Of a stretch of DNA of 64,000 nt, positions 16,243-25,009 are shown piece by piece. The notes under the pieces are model-generated. The model saw nothing but the letters and a program-made list of their open reading frames with translations. It ran no database searches and was not told the DNA's origin. The position numbers and the translations under genes were made by a program. Position 1 is the stretch's first letter, and each line of letters opens with the position of its first letter. Origin of the DNA: Proluteimonas luteida (GTDB lineage: Bacteria > Pseudomonadota > Gammaproteobacteria > Xanthomonadales > Xanthomonadaceae); NCBI RefSeq assembly GCF_021191695.1, contig NZ_JAIWPT010000017.1, positions 16,864 to 80,863 on the forward strand. The letters run 5' to 3'.

Positions 16243-17075
16243 GCGCGTATTCGTTCACCAAACTGTTCTCCAGCATCACGAAAAGCACCGTCTGGTGCGA
16301 GCCCCACACCACCGTGCGCGTCTGGATCGCGATGCTGGCCGACTGTGATCCGGACGGGTGCGTGCACGCCAGTGTTCCCGGTCTCGCGAACCTTGCCCGC
16401 GTGACCGTCGCCGAATGCGAGGCGGCCCTCGCCACGTTCCTGGGGCCGGATCCGTACAGCCGCACGCCGGACCACGAGGGCCGGCGTATCGAGGTCATCC
16501 CGGGCGGCTGGCGCCTGCTCAACCACAAACTGTATCGGGATCGTCGGGACGAGGGCGCACGACGAGTCCAGAACCGCGAGGCGGCGCAGCGCTATCGTGA
16601 CCGCGGGCGTCAGCAACCGTCAGCGGAAATGCTGACGCCGGATGATGAAGGGGGATCGTCAGCCCATAGCAGATGTCAGATACCAGATACAGATAAGAAG
16701 CAGAAGCAAGAGCATAGGCGCGCGCGGGGCTCGCGCCTGCCTCAAGAATGGCAACCGGGCGATGCTGATTTCGAGTGGGCATTGAACGAGCGTCCCGACC
16801 TGGACATCCGGAAGGAAGGTGAACGCTTCCGGGACTACTGGATCGCGAAGGCCGGCAAGGATGGCATCAAGGCCGACTGGCCAGCTACTTGGCGCAACTG
16901 GATCCGTAACGCGAATATCCAGGTAGGCCATGGCAGGAAATGCCGCTCCGAGTCGCGATCTGCGCGAATCGAGCGCGAGAACGGTGAGCTCGACAGACGG
17001 GAAGCACAGTCCCATGCCCAGCGATTTCTGGCGCCAGCCGGCGTTACGGCATACTTGGAAGGCGGCTCCGCATGA
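16239..17075 (+). CDS. Phage-type replication protein with DnaT-like C-terminus
   Basis: A 278-residue protein with the two-part layout of phage replication proteins. The N-terminal winged-helix part (about 1-110) has VWIAMLADCDPDGCVHASVP and an LANLARVTVAECEAAL recognition segment. A charged, low-complexity linker (about 110-165) follows. The C-terminal DnaT-like single-strand-binding segment (about 165-230) has DADFEWALNERP, RFRDYWIAKAGK and DWPATWRNWIRNA. DnaT-like proteins help load the replicative helicase, so this is probably the element's replication factor. It overlaps both neighbours by 4 bases. No helicase gene is present, so host DnaB would be needed. Confidence 0.75.
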   Translation: MSAYSFTKLFSSITKSTVWCEPHTTVRVWIAMLADCDPDGCVHASVPGLANLARVTVAECEAALATFLGPDPYSRTPDHEGRRIEVIPGGWRLLNHKLYRDRRDEGARRVQNREAAQRYRDRGRQQPSAEMLTPDDEGGSSAHSRCQIPDTDKKQKQEHRRARGSRLPQEWQPGDADFEWALNERPDLDIRKEGERFRDYWIAKAGKDGIKADWPATWRNWIRNANIQVGHGRKCRSESRSARIERENGELDRREAQSHAQRFLAPAGVTAYLEGGSA

Positions 17076-17836
17076 GCGCGCTGGTGATTGCGAACGCGAC
17101 CATCCGCCGGGACGATGACGGCCGCTTCTGCCTGAATGACCTGCACAAGGCGGCGGGCGGGGAAGCGAGGCACAGGCCCGGCTACTGGCTTGCCCTCGAC
17201 CAGACGCAGGCGCTGGCGATCGAGATCGAAAAAGCCGGGATTCCGGCTATTCGGAAGCGGCAACGTATCGGCACTTTCGTGGTGCGTGAACTGGTCTACG
17301 CCTACGCCATGTGGATCAGCGCGGTGTTTCACCTGCAGGTAATCCGCAGCTTCGATGCGCTGGTATCCGGGACAGCGGCGACCGATGCTGCGCTCGCGCT
17401 GCGCGATCCCGGAATCCTGCGGCAGCTGCTCGCCCACCAGGTCGATGAACGACTGCGCCTCGAAAGGGAGGCGGCCCAGCGCGCGCCCCGCGCTGCTGCG
17501 TTCGACCGGCTGGCCGAGCAGCGTGGCGCGGTCTGCGTCACACAGGCGGCCAAGCTGCTGGAACTGTCGCCGCGCCGGCTCTTCGCCTTTCTGAGCGAGC
17601 GGCAGTGGCTGTTCCGGTCCTGCGACTTCGGCGCCTGGCAGGCCTTCCAGCGCCGGATAGATGAGGGCTACCTCGTCCACAAGATGGTGCCGGTGACGCA
17701 TGGCAATGGCAGGGAGCGGCTGCATCCCCAGGCCCTGGTGACGCCGGCCGGTCTCGCGCGTATCGCCCTCCTGCTCGAGGCCGATCACGTTTCCAACCAC
17801 AACCATGGAGCACATGATGATCGACCTTCCCGATAG
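17072..17836 (+). CDS. KilA-N / KilAC phage antirepressor
   Basis: A 254-residue regulator with an N-terminal KilA-N DNA-binding domain (about 1-95: RRDDDGRFCLNDLHKAAGG, GYWLALDQTQ, ELVYAYAMWIS) and a C-terminal KilAC domain (about 150-245: CVTQAAKLLELSPRRLFAFL, RRIDEGYLVHKM, ALVTPAGLARIALLL). Antirepressors of this type inactivate phage repressors and can trigger induction. In this element no cI-like repressor is seen, so its partner might be encoded by a helper phage or the host (inference). It overlaps the replication gene by 4 bases and the next gene by about 20. Confidence 0.88.
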   Translation: MSALVIANATIRRDDDGRFCLNDLHKAAGGEARHRPGYWLALDQTQALAIEIEKAGIPAIRKRQRIGTFVVRELVYAYAMWISAVFHLQVIRSFDALVSGTAATDAALALRDPGILRQLLAHQVDERLRLEREAAQRAPRAAAFDRLAEQRGAVCVTQAAKLLELSPRRLFAFLSERQWLFRSCDFGAWQAFQRRIDEGYLVHKMVPVTHGNGRERLHPQALVTPAGLARIALLLEADHVSNHNHGAHDDRPSR

Positions 17837-19145
17837 CAGTACCTTGCCGGCCGCCGGCAGCGACAAGACTCCGCAGCTGAAGTATCCCGGCGTGCACATG
17901 GGCACAAATGCCTCGGGGGGGCGGGTCTACAGTGATTCCGCCTCGGGCCTGCAGGATGCGATCTCCCGTTCCGATCGAATCGGGGCTGGTGGTGGCGCGG
18001 GCCCGGCGCCGCGCCTGTCCATGGGCGGGAGCGGCTTCGGTACGGGAATTGCCCAAGCTGGCGGCCGCGCACCCCTGGTGGCCGAACGCCCCCGGCCCCA
18101 CGCCGCACCGTCGCGGCTGCGTTCCTGGAACGAGATGTCAGGCCAGGAGGGCACCGGCGTCGGGCCATCGGGAGGCACTCCCACTGCCGCGATGGTGTCC
18201 AGGCCCTACCAGTTCGCCGGTGAGAGCGGCTCCGATCCGTCGACGGCGAGAACGCCGGACGTCCGCCAGAACGGAGCCGCATCCGCTGCCGTTCCGGGTG
18301 CAAGCGTTGCGGAGGGAGGGCCGGTTGTCCGGCGGCCCATGCTGCAACGACCTGTTGCGGGGACGCCGAGCACTGCTCCCGAAGCGGCAGCCGGCGCGCA
18401 GCGCGCGCTGGGCGAGCATCGCCGCGCGACGCTGCAGGCACGAGGTGATGCTGCGTCGATCCTCAATCCAATGGGCAACGCCGGCGAACTGATGCGCCGA
18501 TTCAACAGCAGCCAGCGCGGCTACCTGAACAAGGGGAGTCCGCAGGCACGGCGAATGGCGGGCGAGGCGATTCTTGGGCAGCTCGGCAGCATGAATGCCG
18601 CGTCGGCTGTTGGTCAGCAGGCCGAAAGCGCCTCGATCCAGGCTGGGCAAAGTGGCGAAGCTGCCGCGAATGAGGCAGGCGCGCGTCGCCAGATGGAAGC
18701 CGACGCATTCAATGCCGATGACAGCTACCGGCAGCGCGCGCTGGCTACAGGCGCCGAGACGCGTCGCGCGGAGCTCACGCGTCCCACGCTCCAGACCGAC
18801 GCCGACGGCAACCTGCTGCAGGTCTCGGGTACCAGTGCGGCGCCAGTGACGGGCGCGAATGGCTCCCCGGTTCGCATGCCGCAGCGGAGCACCGCCTCGC
18901 GCGACTACCAGAGCGAAGCCGACGACAGGATGCTCGCAGATCTTCTCGGCCTGCAGAAGGATCAGTTCGGGGAGTACCCCGAGGGGGCGCTCGACGTGGC
19001 CCGAAACCAACTCGCCGACCTGCGCGGAAACCGGCGAGGCAGCGGGCAGGGCTCGACCGACGTGCCCGAGGTCGGTGGCGCGCTCGACGGCCACCGCTTT
19101 CTCGGCGGTGATCCGAGCGATCCGGCCAGTTGGGAGGCCGAATGA
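17817..19145 (+). CDS. Gly/Ala/Arg-rich phage-like protein, probable ejection-module component
   Basis: A 442-residue protein with no membrane span. The first 200 residues are Gly/Ser/Pro-rich and look disordered. A helical part (about 195-310) follows, with RRATLQARGDAASI, LMRRFNSSQRGYLNKGSPQA and a Gln/Ala/Glu-rich helix, then a Pro/Asp-rich end. ATGs at 17805, 17814 and 17817 are possible starts; GGAG six bases before 17817 favours the last. It overlaps the next gene (ATGA) and sits with two more long proteins in the place where podovirus-like phages keep ejection proteins. I recognise no precise family, so the role is inferred from position and composition. Confidence 0.6.
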   Translation: MIDLPDSSTLPAAGSDKTPQLKYPGVHMGTNASGGRVYSDSASGLQDAISRSDRIGAGGGAGPAPRLSMGGSGFGTGIAQAGGRAPLVAERPRPHAAPSRLRSWNEMSGQEGTGVGPSGGTPTAAMVSRPYQFAGESGSDPSTARTPDVRQNGAASAAVPGASVAEGGPVVRRPMLQRPVAGTPSTAPEAAAGAQRALGEHRRATLQARGDAASILNPMGNAGELMRRFNSSQRGYLNKGSPQARRMAGEAILGQLGSMNAASAVGQQAESASIQAGQSGEAAANEAGARRQMEADAFNADDSYRQRALATGAETRRAELTRPTLQTDADGNLLQVSGTSAAPVTGANGSPVRMPQRSTASRDYQSEADDRMLADLLGLQKDQFGEYPEGALDVARNQLADLRGNRRGSGQGSTDVPEVGGALDGHRFLGGDPSDPASWEAE

Positions 19146-20746
19146 ACGAGCAGCGGCCTTGGGAGCGATTCGAGCCAGCTGCGGCGGCAGATGCGCCTGA
19201 GCCTGGGCCGGCAGGTGTCGAGGCGAGAGGCAAGGCGCGCACCGGCGCCGGGCCGGGACCATGGCAGCGTTTCGCGGAGGCGCCAGCACAGCTGGAAACA
19301 GCGGCCACGCCCCAGCCGACGAGTCCCGGACCACAGGCCCGGGCGCCAGCGCAGGAGGGCTCGGTGGCGGGGCCGTGGACCCGATTCCAGCGCCAGGCTG
19401 CTGTACCGAGAGACGCCAATATCGGTGATGCAACCTCTCCGGTCGGCGGCGCAGGACGGGTGAATGCGCACTCGGCTTCGGCATCGGGCGGTGACGCATC
19501 CCCGGGTGGCCCCTGGCGCCGTTTCCAGAGATCCACCGCAGTGCCCGCGGGGTCCCGGGACGTTGGCCCAGCGGATTCGACGGGTGGGCGGGCTCAGAAG
19601 GAAGGCGGCGGATTGCTGGAAACGATCCGCGAGCGTGGGCGGATGCTGGGCGAGAACTTGAGCGATGCCGGGGCATCGATGGCGGCGGGGGCGCGCAGCG
19701 CGCTGGCAGCGGTGAACGAGTGGGCGGCGGAGCGTGAACGCGACATGGCGAGCGAGGCCGGTAGCGGGTCGACGATGGCGGCGGTCCGGTACGCAGAAGG
19801 GGATCGTGCGCATGCGGCGCAGCGGCGAGCGGCAGCGGATGACCAGGCGCAGGCGGTGGTCGACCGGTATGAGGATGGCTCTCCGGGTTACCACGCGATG
19901 GGAATCGCCCGCTCGGCCCCGATGATGGCGGCGGCCGTAGCGACCCGTAGCCCCAGCCTGGGCGCCCTGGCGATCGGTGCCGGTACCGCAGCGGAGCAGC
20001 GCAGCCAGGCGCTGGCCGATGGCGCAACCCCGGACCAAGCCACGGCCAGCGGGCTCGCGCACGGCACACTGGAGGGCACGATGGACGCGGTGACGTTGGG
20101 CATCGCGCGCTGGGGCTTCGCGCCTGTCAAGGCCATTCTGGCCAAGCGGTTCGGGGAATCCGTGGCGACCAGGATGCTTCAGCAGGCGTCCGCGACGGCG
20201 CCACGGCGGCTCGCGCTTGCAGCAGCGGAAGGCGCGGCGAGCGAGGTCCCGACGACGCTCGGACAGATGGCATCCGACGAGTTGATACTCGGCACTGACT
20301 ACACCGGCGAGGATTACGCCCGAGGCATCCGTGACAGCGTGGTGCAGGGGGCGGCGATGTCTGGCGGGGTCTATGCGGTGACCGCGCCGCTGCGCCGATC
20401 GGGCAGCCCCCGTGCAGACGGACCTGCTGCGGCCACTCGTCCGGAAGGTGGAGGTGGCCCCGGTATCGACCAGTCCGTGCAGGATGCCGGTGCCGGCACC
20501 GGCGTTCCGGGAATGCCCGGAACGGGAGACGCTGCGGGCGCGCCACCCGTGGCACGGGGGGCAAGGCCTGCATCTGGTGTACCCGTCAGCGAGCTGTCAC
20601 CGGACGTAGCCACGCAAGCCGACGCGATGCGTGCGCAGGCTGCTGAGCTTGCCACCAGCGGTACGCTTGGGCGAGCGGCGGGCGACGTGCTGAATATCCG
20701 TGCAGGCGAGCTTGAGGCGCAGCATGCGCATATAAGGGGCGTTTAA
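19142..20746 (+). CDS. Phage ejection-like protein with four PWxRF motifs
   Basis: A 534-residue protein. The first 130 residues are a low-complexity tract in which PWxRF occurs four times (residues 6-10, 40-44, 78-82, 124-128), spaced 34-46 residues apart; the last two continue as FQR plus AVP. Such spaced short motifs are seen in phage ejection and polyvalent proteins and probably bind one repeated partner (inference). A helical, Ala-rich region follows (about 165-420) with several weakly hydrophobic stretches (MMAAAVATRSPSLGALAIGA) that could contact a membrane. The end is Pro/Gly-rich. It overlaps the preceding gene by 4 bases. No enzyme motif is visible. Confidence 0.62.
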   Translation: MNEQRPWERFEPAAAADAPEPGPAGVEARGKARTGAGPGPWQRFAEAPAQLETAATPQPTSPGPQARAPAQEGSVAGPWTRFQRQAAVPRDANIGDATSPVGGAGRVNAHSASASGGDASPGGPWRRFQRSTAVPAGSRDVGPADSTGGRAQKEGGGLLETIRERGRMLGENLSDAGASMAAGARSALAAVNEWAAERERDMASEAGSGSTMAAVRYAEGDRAHAAQRRAAADDQAQAVVDRYEDGSPGYHAMGIARSAPMMAAAVATRSPSLGALAIGAGTAAEQRSQALADGATPDQATASGLAHGTLEGTMDAVTLGIARWGFAPVKAILAKRFGESVATRMLQQASATAPRRLALAAAEGAASEVPTTLGQMASDELILGTDYTGEDYARGIRDSVVQGAAMSGGVYAVTAPLRRSGSPRADGPAAATRPEGGGGPGIDQSVQDAGAGTGVPGMPGTGDAAGAPPVARGARPASGVPVSELSPDVATQADAMRAQAAELATSGTLGRAAGDVLNIRAGELEAQHAHIRGV

Positions 20747-20787
20747 GGGGCGTTGGAGGCGCGCCGGCCGCGGCTGGGCCGGCCAGC

Positions 20788-23700
20788 ATGGCGATGGACA
20801 CGCGGTCGAATGTGCCGACCGGCGTTCCTGCAGAAGCTGTGCCTCCCCGCCGCGACGCGGGTGCCGCAGCCGAGATCATCGACCGGCACATCGCTTCGCT
20901 GACGGACGCATCGGCCGACGGTCGTTTGGATGCGGATCGATGGAAGGCGCTGGAGAACGACCGGGCGAGTATCGACAAGACCATTCGGGAGCACTGGCGC
21001 CGCAGGGAGCGGAATGTTCTGCCGGCAGACCCTGCCGCTGAGCGCCCGCTGCAGGCGGAAATCCCTCGGCTAGAAGCGCGGCGCGCAGAGATCGCCACCG
21101 AACTGGAGCGCCATCGCTTGGCGGTCGGTCGTGCCGGCCAGCTCAAGCGGCTGCGCGAACGGTTGGGGAAGATCGATCGCGATGCGGATCTGGTGGATCT
21201 GTCGTATCGGCTGGCACCGGACGCCGGCAGCGCCGCGACGCGTCGGATGGACGTGCCCGTCGCCGATCCGGACGTCGCGCCGGCGGCGATATCTCCGCCC
21301 CGCGCACCGGCTGGCGCCGCAGGCGGCGCTGGCGAGGCATCGCAGTTGCCTGGCATCGGTCTGCCGCTCGATCAGGCACAGCGGCTCACGGAACGGTTCA
21401 CCCGGACCTGGGGGCCGAACGCGCCGCGCGTCGTGCTGGTGCGCAGCGCTGGGGAGCTTCGGGATGCGGCCGGGATGCCGCCGGACACGGCGGTCGGCGA
21501 CCGTGCGGAAGGCTCGTGGCAGGGCCGGCCGGCGGTGTTCCTCAACATCAGCGCGATCGAGTCGCCGCAGCGGTTCCGGCAGGTACTGGCCCACGAGGCG
21601 CTCGGGCACTACGGCGTCGAGCAGGTGGTCGGCACGAAGGAATGGGGCGCGATCGCCGCAGCGGTCGGGCGACATGTCCGCGAGGGCACCGGTACGCGCG
21701 ACGTGCGCGCCGCCATCGACCAGGTGCGCCGCAGCCAGCCCACCGTCCTGGACGATCCCAAGGCTGCGGCCCGCGAGGTGCTGGCGGTAATGGCCGAGCG
21801 CGGGAGCAAGGGCAATCGCCTCATCGGCCGGGTGATTGCGGGCGCGCGCGGTCTGCTGCGCCGCCGGCTGCCGGACATGGCGTTTTCCGATGCCGAGCTC
21901 CGCGACCTGCTGCGGCAGGCCGATGGTGTCCTGCACCGTGGAGAGCCGCAGCGATCGCCCGCCGCACCGGTCGGCGAGGGTCAACCCGAGCGCGCGCCGG
22001 GCTATTTCTCCCAGGCGCCGGATCCGTCAGCAGCGCCACCGGTCGACGTATCGCAGGTGGCGGCGGACTTCGCGCATCTCGACGATGGCCAGAGGGCGGC
22101 GCTCGGCAAGATCGACACGCACCGCCAGCGCGAGGGACTGCCCGACAAGCTGCGCCGGCTCACCGCGAACTGGCAGGCGAAGGCGGTGCAGGGGGCATTC
22201 GACCAGCTCGCACCACTCAAGGCGCTGGACGAAACCGCGTACATGCAGGCCCGGCTCTCGAAGGGCACAGACGGCGCCATGGAGGCGGTCTTCCGCTTCG
22301 GGCCGCCGCGCCTGACCGATGGGGCGCTGGACGTGCGGCGGGACGGCAAGGGCCTGCAGGGCGTGCTGCAGGATCTTGGTGGCGAGCAGGATCTGTTCCT
22401 GGCGTGGATGGCCGGAAAACGCGCGGAGCGGCTGGCCGGCGAGGGTCGGGAACATCTCTTCACCGGCCAGGAAATCGAGTCGCTGAAGCGGCTGCAGTTC
22501 GGGAAGATGGCGGACGGTCGTGCCCGGCCGCAGGTCTACGCCGATGCGCACCGCGCCTTCAACCGCTATCAGAAGTCGATGCTCGACATCGCGCAGCAGG
22601 CAGGGTTGATCGACGCGGAGCACCGCGCGCAGTGGGAGCATGACTTCTACGTGCCGTTCTACCGCGTCATGGAAGGTGAGAACCGTGTCTCTCCGGGCGC
22701 GGCCGTGGGCGGGCTGGTGCGGCAACAGGCGTTCGAGCGCCTGAAGGGCGGCGCGGAACCGTTGGGCGATCTGCTCCAGAACACGCTGTCGAACTGGTCG
22801 CATCTGCTCAGCGCGAGCATGAAGAACATGGCCGCCACGCGCGCGCTGGACGCGGCTGTCGACCTCGGGGTCGCCACGCCGGCGAAGGCCGCTGGCAAGG
22901 GCACCGTCTGGGCAATGAAGGCTGGCCAGCAGGTGCACTACGCGGTGAACGATCCGCTGGTATTCGATGCGCTGACCATGCTTCATCACCCGGGATGGAA
23001 CAACCCGGCCATGAAGGCGATGCAGTGGTTCAAGCGCGCGCTGACGGTCGGCGTCACCTCGGATCCCGCGTTCCGGATCCGCAACCTCATTCGCGACACG
23101 GTGTCAGTGATCGCGTCCAATCCGGTGGGCTACAACCCCGGTCGGAACCTCGTCGACGGCTGGAAGGCGACCCGACCAGGCGGTGACACCTATCTGCGAC
23201 TGCTGGGCGGCGGCGGCGCGATCCGCTTCGGCTCGCTGCTGGATGGCGACCAGGCGGCGAACGCGAAGCGGCTGATCCGGTCGGGCATCGCGACTGACGG
23301 CCAGGTGCTCGATACGAAAGCGAAGACGGCGGCCGCGCTTTCGCGCGTCTGGGAATGGTGGAAGGAGGTCGGCGACCGTGCGGAGACGATCAACCGTGCA
23401 GCGGTCTACGAGCACGCGCGCGCCGCCGGCAAGTCGCACCTCGAGGCCAGCTACGCGGCCCGCGACGTGCTCGACTTCACCATGCAGGGCAAGTGGGCCG
23501 CGGTCCGCTTCCTGACCCAGACCGTTCCGTTCCTCAACGCACGCATGCAGGGTCTGCACAAGCTGGGGCGCGGCGCGAAGGACGACCCGCGACGCTTCAC
23601 CGCCGTGACCGGAGCCGTGGCGATGGCGTCCGCGGCGCTGTATCTGGCGAGCCGGGACGATGAGGAGTTCCGCGCGCTGCCCGACTGGGTGCGGGATACC

Positions 23701-24567
23701 TACTGGTGGGTCCGGCTGCCCGGTACCGACCAGGCGATGTTCATCCCTAAGCCTTTCGAGGTCGGCGCGCTGGGCAGCGTGGTCGAGCGCGGAACCGAGC
23801 TGATGCTTGCCGGCGACGATTACACGGCTCGGGACTTCGCCGGCACGCTGAAATCGATCCTGTCCGACCAGCTCAGCATGAATCCGGTGCCACAGCTGTT
23901 CCGGCCGGCGATGGAGGCGGCATTCAACTGGAACAGCTTCCAGGAACGTCCGATCGACGGCATGGGGCAGGAGCGGCTCCCGCCGGAGGATCGGTACACC
24001 GCGCGCACCAGCGCCGGCGCGATCGCCGCGGGGAAGGCGACCGGCGTGTCGCCGCAGCGGATCGAGCACATGGTGCGGGGCTATTTCGGGTGGATCGGTA
24101 CGCAAGCCCTTGCCGTGTCGGACCTGCTCGGCCGCGGCCTGCTTGATATGCCGGCCAACCCCGCGCACGACTTCTCCAGACCCGAGAACCTCGCCGTGGT
24201 TGGCGCTTTCGTCCGCCCTACCAGCGGCGCCGGCTCGAAGTACGTGAATCGCTATTACCGCGATCTGGACGCGGTGCAGCAGCTCTACGCGGCATACACC
24301 ACGGCGCGACATGCCGGCGAGCTCGAGCGCGCGGCAGAGTTGCGCAGGGACGACCGTCTAGCCCTGCGCCCCCTGTATGTGGCCGCGGACAAACAGATGA
24401 AGGTGATCAACCAGCGCATCCGGCGCGTCACCGCCGACCGGACCCTGAGCTCTGCCGCGAAGGCGGAGATGATCGAGGGCCTCAACGAAACCCGAAATCG
24501 CATGGCGCAACGCACAGTGGAGCTTGCTCAGCAGCGGACAGGGGAACTGGAAAAGCGCCGCAAGTAG
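20788..24567 (+). CDS. Large polyvalent-type protein (HEALGH motif, LPD38-like)
   Basis: The longest protein of the window, 1259 residues. About 25-145: charged coiled-coil-like helices. About 190-380: a domain with the peptidase-like motif HEALGH (His269, Glu270, His274; AHEALGHYGVEQ) of the type found in phage polyvalent proteins; the spacing is not the classic HExxH, so activity is uncertain. About 440-1240: a long helical body with FRIRNLIRDT (about 760) and WVRLPGTDQAMFIPKPFEVG (about 980), typical of the large polyvalent protein domain LPD38. Polyvalent proteins are packaged and delivered into the new cell with the DNA. It ends the element's gene run; no lysis or capsid gene follows. 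Confidence 0.75.
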   Translation: MAMDTRSNVPTGVPAEAVPPRRDAGAAAEIIDRHIASLTDASADGRLDADRWKALENDRASIDKTIREHWRRRERNVLPADPAAERPLQAEIPRLEARRAEIATELERHRLAVGRAGQLKRLRERLGKIDRDADLVDLSYRLAPDAGSAATRRMDVPVADPDVAPAAISPPRAPAGAAGGAGEASQLPGIGLPLDQAQRLTERFTRTWGPNAPRVVLVRSAGELRDAAGMPPDTAVGDRAEGSWQGRPAVFLNISAIESPQRFRQVLAHEALGHYGVEQVVGTKEWGAIAAAVGRHVREGTGTRDVRAAIDQVRRSQPTVLDDPKAAAREVLAVMAERGSKGNRLIGRVIAGARGLLRRRLPDMAFSDAELRDLLRQADGVLHRGEPQRSPAAPVGEGQPERAPGYFSQAPDPSAAPPVDVSQVAADFAHLDDGQRAALGKIDTHRQREGLPDKLRRLTANWQAKAVQGAFDQLAPLKALDETAYMQARLSKGTDGAMEAVFRFGPPRLTDGALDVRRDGKGLQGVLQDLGGEQDLFLAWMAGKRAERLAGEGREHLFTGQEIESLKRLQFGKMADGRARPQVYADAHRAFNRYQKSMLDIAQQAGLIDAEHRAQWEHDFYVPFYRVMEGENRVSPGAAVGGLVRQQAFERLKGGAEPLGDLLQNTLSNWSHLLSASMKNMAATRALDAAVDLGVATPAKAAGKGTVWAMKAGQQVHYAVNDPLVFDALTMLHHPGWNNPAMKAMQWFKRALTVGVTSDPAFRIRNLIRDTVSVIASNPVGYNPGRNLVDGWKATRPGGDTYLRLLGGGGAIRFGSLLDGDQAANAKRLIRSGIATDGQVLDTKAKTAAALSRVWEWWKEVGDRAETINRAAVYEHARAAGKSHLEASYAARDVLDFTMQGKWAAVRFLTQTVPFLNARMQGLHKLGRGAKDDPRRFTAVTGAVAMASAALYLASRDDEEFRALPDWVRDTYWWVRLPGTDQAMFIPKPFEVGALGSVVERGTELMLAGDDYTARDFAGTLKSILSDQLSMNPVPQLFRPAMEAAFNWNSFQERPIDGMGQERLPPEDRYTARTSAGAIAAGKATGVSPQRIEHMVRGYFGWIGTQALAVSDLLGRGLLDMPANPAHDFSRPENLAVVGAFVRPTSGAGSKYVNRYYRDLDAVQQLYAAYTTARHAGELERAAELRRDDRLALRPLYVAADKQMKVINQRIRRVTADRTLSSAAKAEMIEGLNETRNRMAQRTVELAQQRTGELEKRRK

Positions 24568-24678
24568 GTGCGGGCGATGCCCTGTCACCCCGCCTGGAAC
24601 GCGGGTTGATCCACATGGTGTGGGCGTGCCAAGTCCTTGATGGTGCAGGTCACCTGCCCAGCCATGCATCTCGTGACC

Positions 24679-24700
24679 GATACCGGATTCCCGGTATCGC
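24679..24700. repeat. Perfect 9-bp inverted repeat in the right end of the element
   Basis: CGATACCGG and CCGGTATCG face each other across ATTC. There is no T-tract, so it is more like a protein-binding site or an RNA hairpin than a terminator. The gap from 24568 to 25030 holds no supported gene. Confidence 0.5.
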
Positions 24701-24746
24701 CAACGGCGACGGTTTCGGGATCGAATCCACTATGAAGCACTGCCGA

Positions 24747-24764
24747 CTGGCAAACGCCAGTTTT
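24747..24764 (+). terminator. Short hairpin with T-tract after the large polyvalent gene
   Basis: CTGGC pairs with GCCAG around AAAC, followed by TTTT. It is a weak candidate for ending the main element transcript, 180 bases past the last stop codon. Confidence 0.4.
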
Positions 24765-24932
24765 GGCGTCAGCTCCGAGAAGCGTTCCTCACATTCGAGG
24801 AACGACCAGCCGGGTCGGAATGTTAGGGTTTGCTAGGGTCAAACGGTTTGCGGGTAAGTGTGTTGCCTTGGGCTTGGGGTCCAGTGATGGTGTCGGTTGT
24901 TAGGTTTCGCTTGCGCCTCAAGCGGCAGCTGG

Positions 24933-24956
24933 ATGGGGGCAACTATGGGGGCAACT
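24933..24956. promoter_or_regulatory. Tandem arm-type repeats, right end
   Basis: ATGGGGGCAACT occurs twice with no gap (24933-24944 and 24945-24956). The GGGGGCA core is the same as at the left end of the element, as expected for integrase arm sites on both sides of an integrated element. Confidence 0.55.
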
Positions 24957-25009
24957 TCGGATAGATGTTTAATTTTCAGGCTATTTTCAGGCGATTTTTA
25001 TGCCTGATT

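Noticed and set aside
18138..20069. Long minus-strand open frames opposite the ejection-like genes
   Set aside because: They are Arg/Pro/Ser-rich shadows without ribosome sites, while the plus-strand genes are linked by exact 4-base overlaps.
21592..21609. Classic HExxH zinc protease motif in the 1259-residue protein
   Set aside because: The motif is HEALGH, with one residue too many for HExxH, so I describe it as peptidase-like only and do not claim activity.
24606..24836. Open frame of 76 codons in the right end of the integrative element
   Set aside because: There is no ribosome site, the composition is not protein-like, and hairpins lie within it; treated as non-coding.
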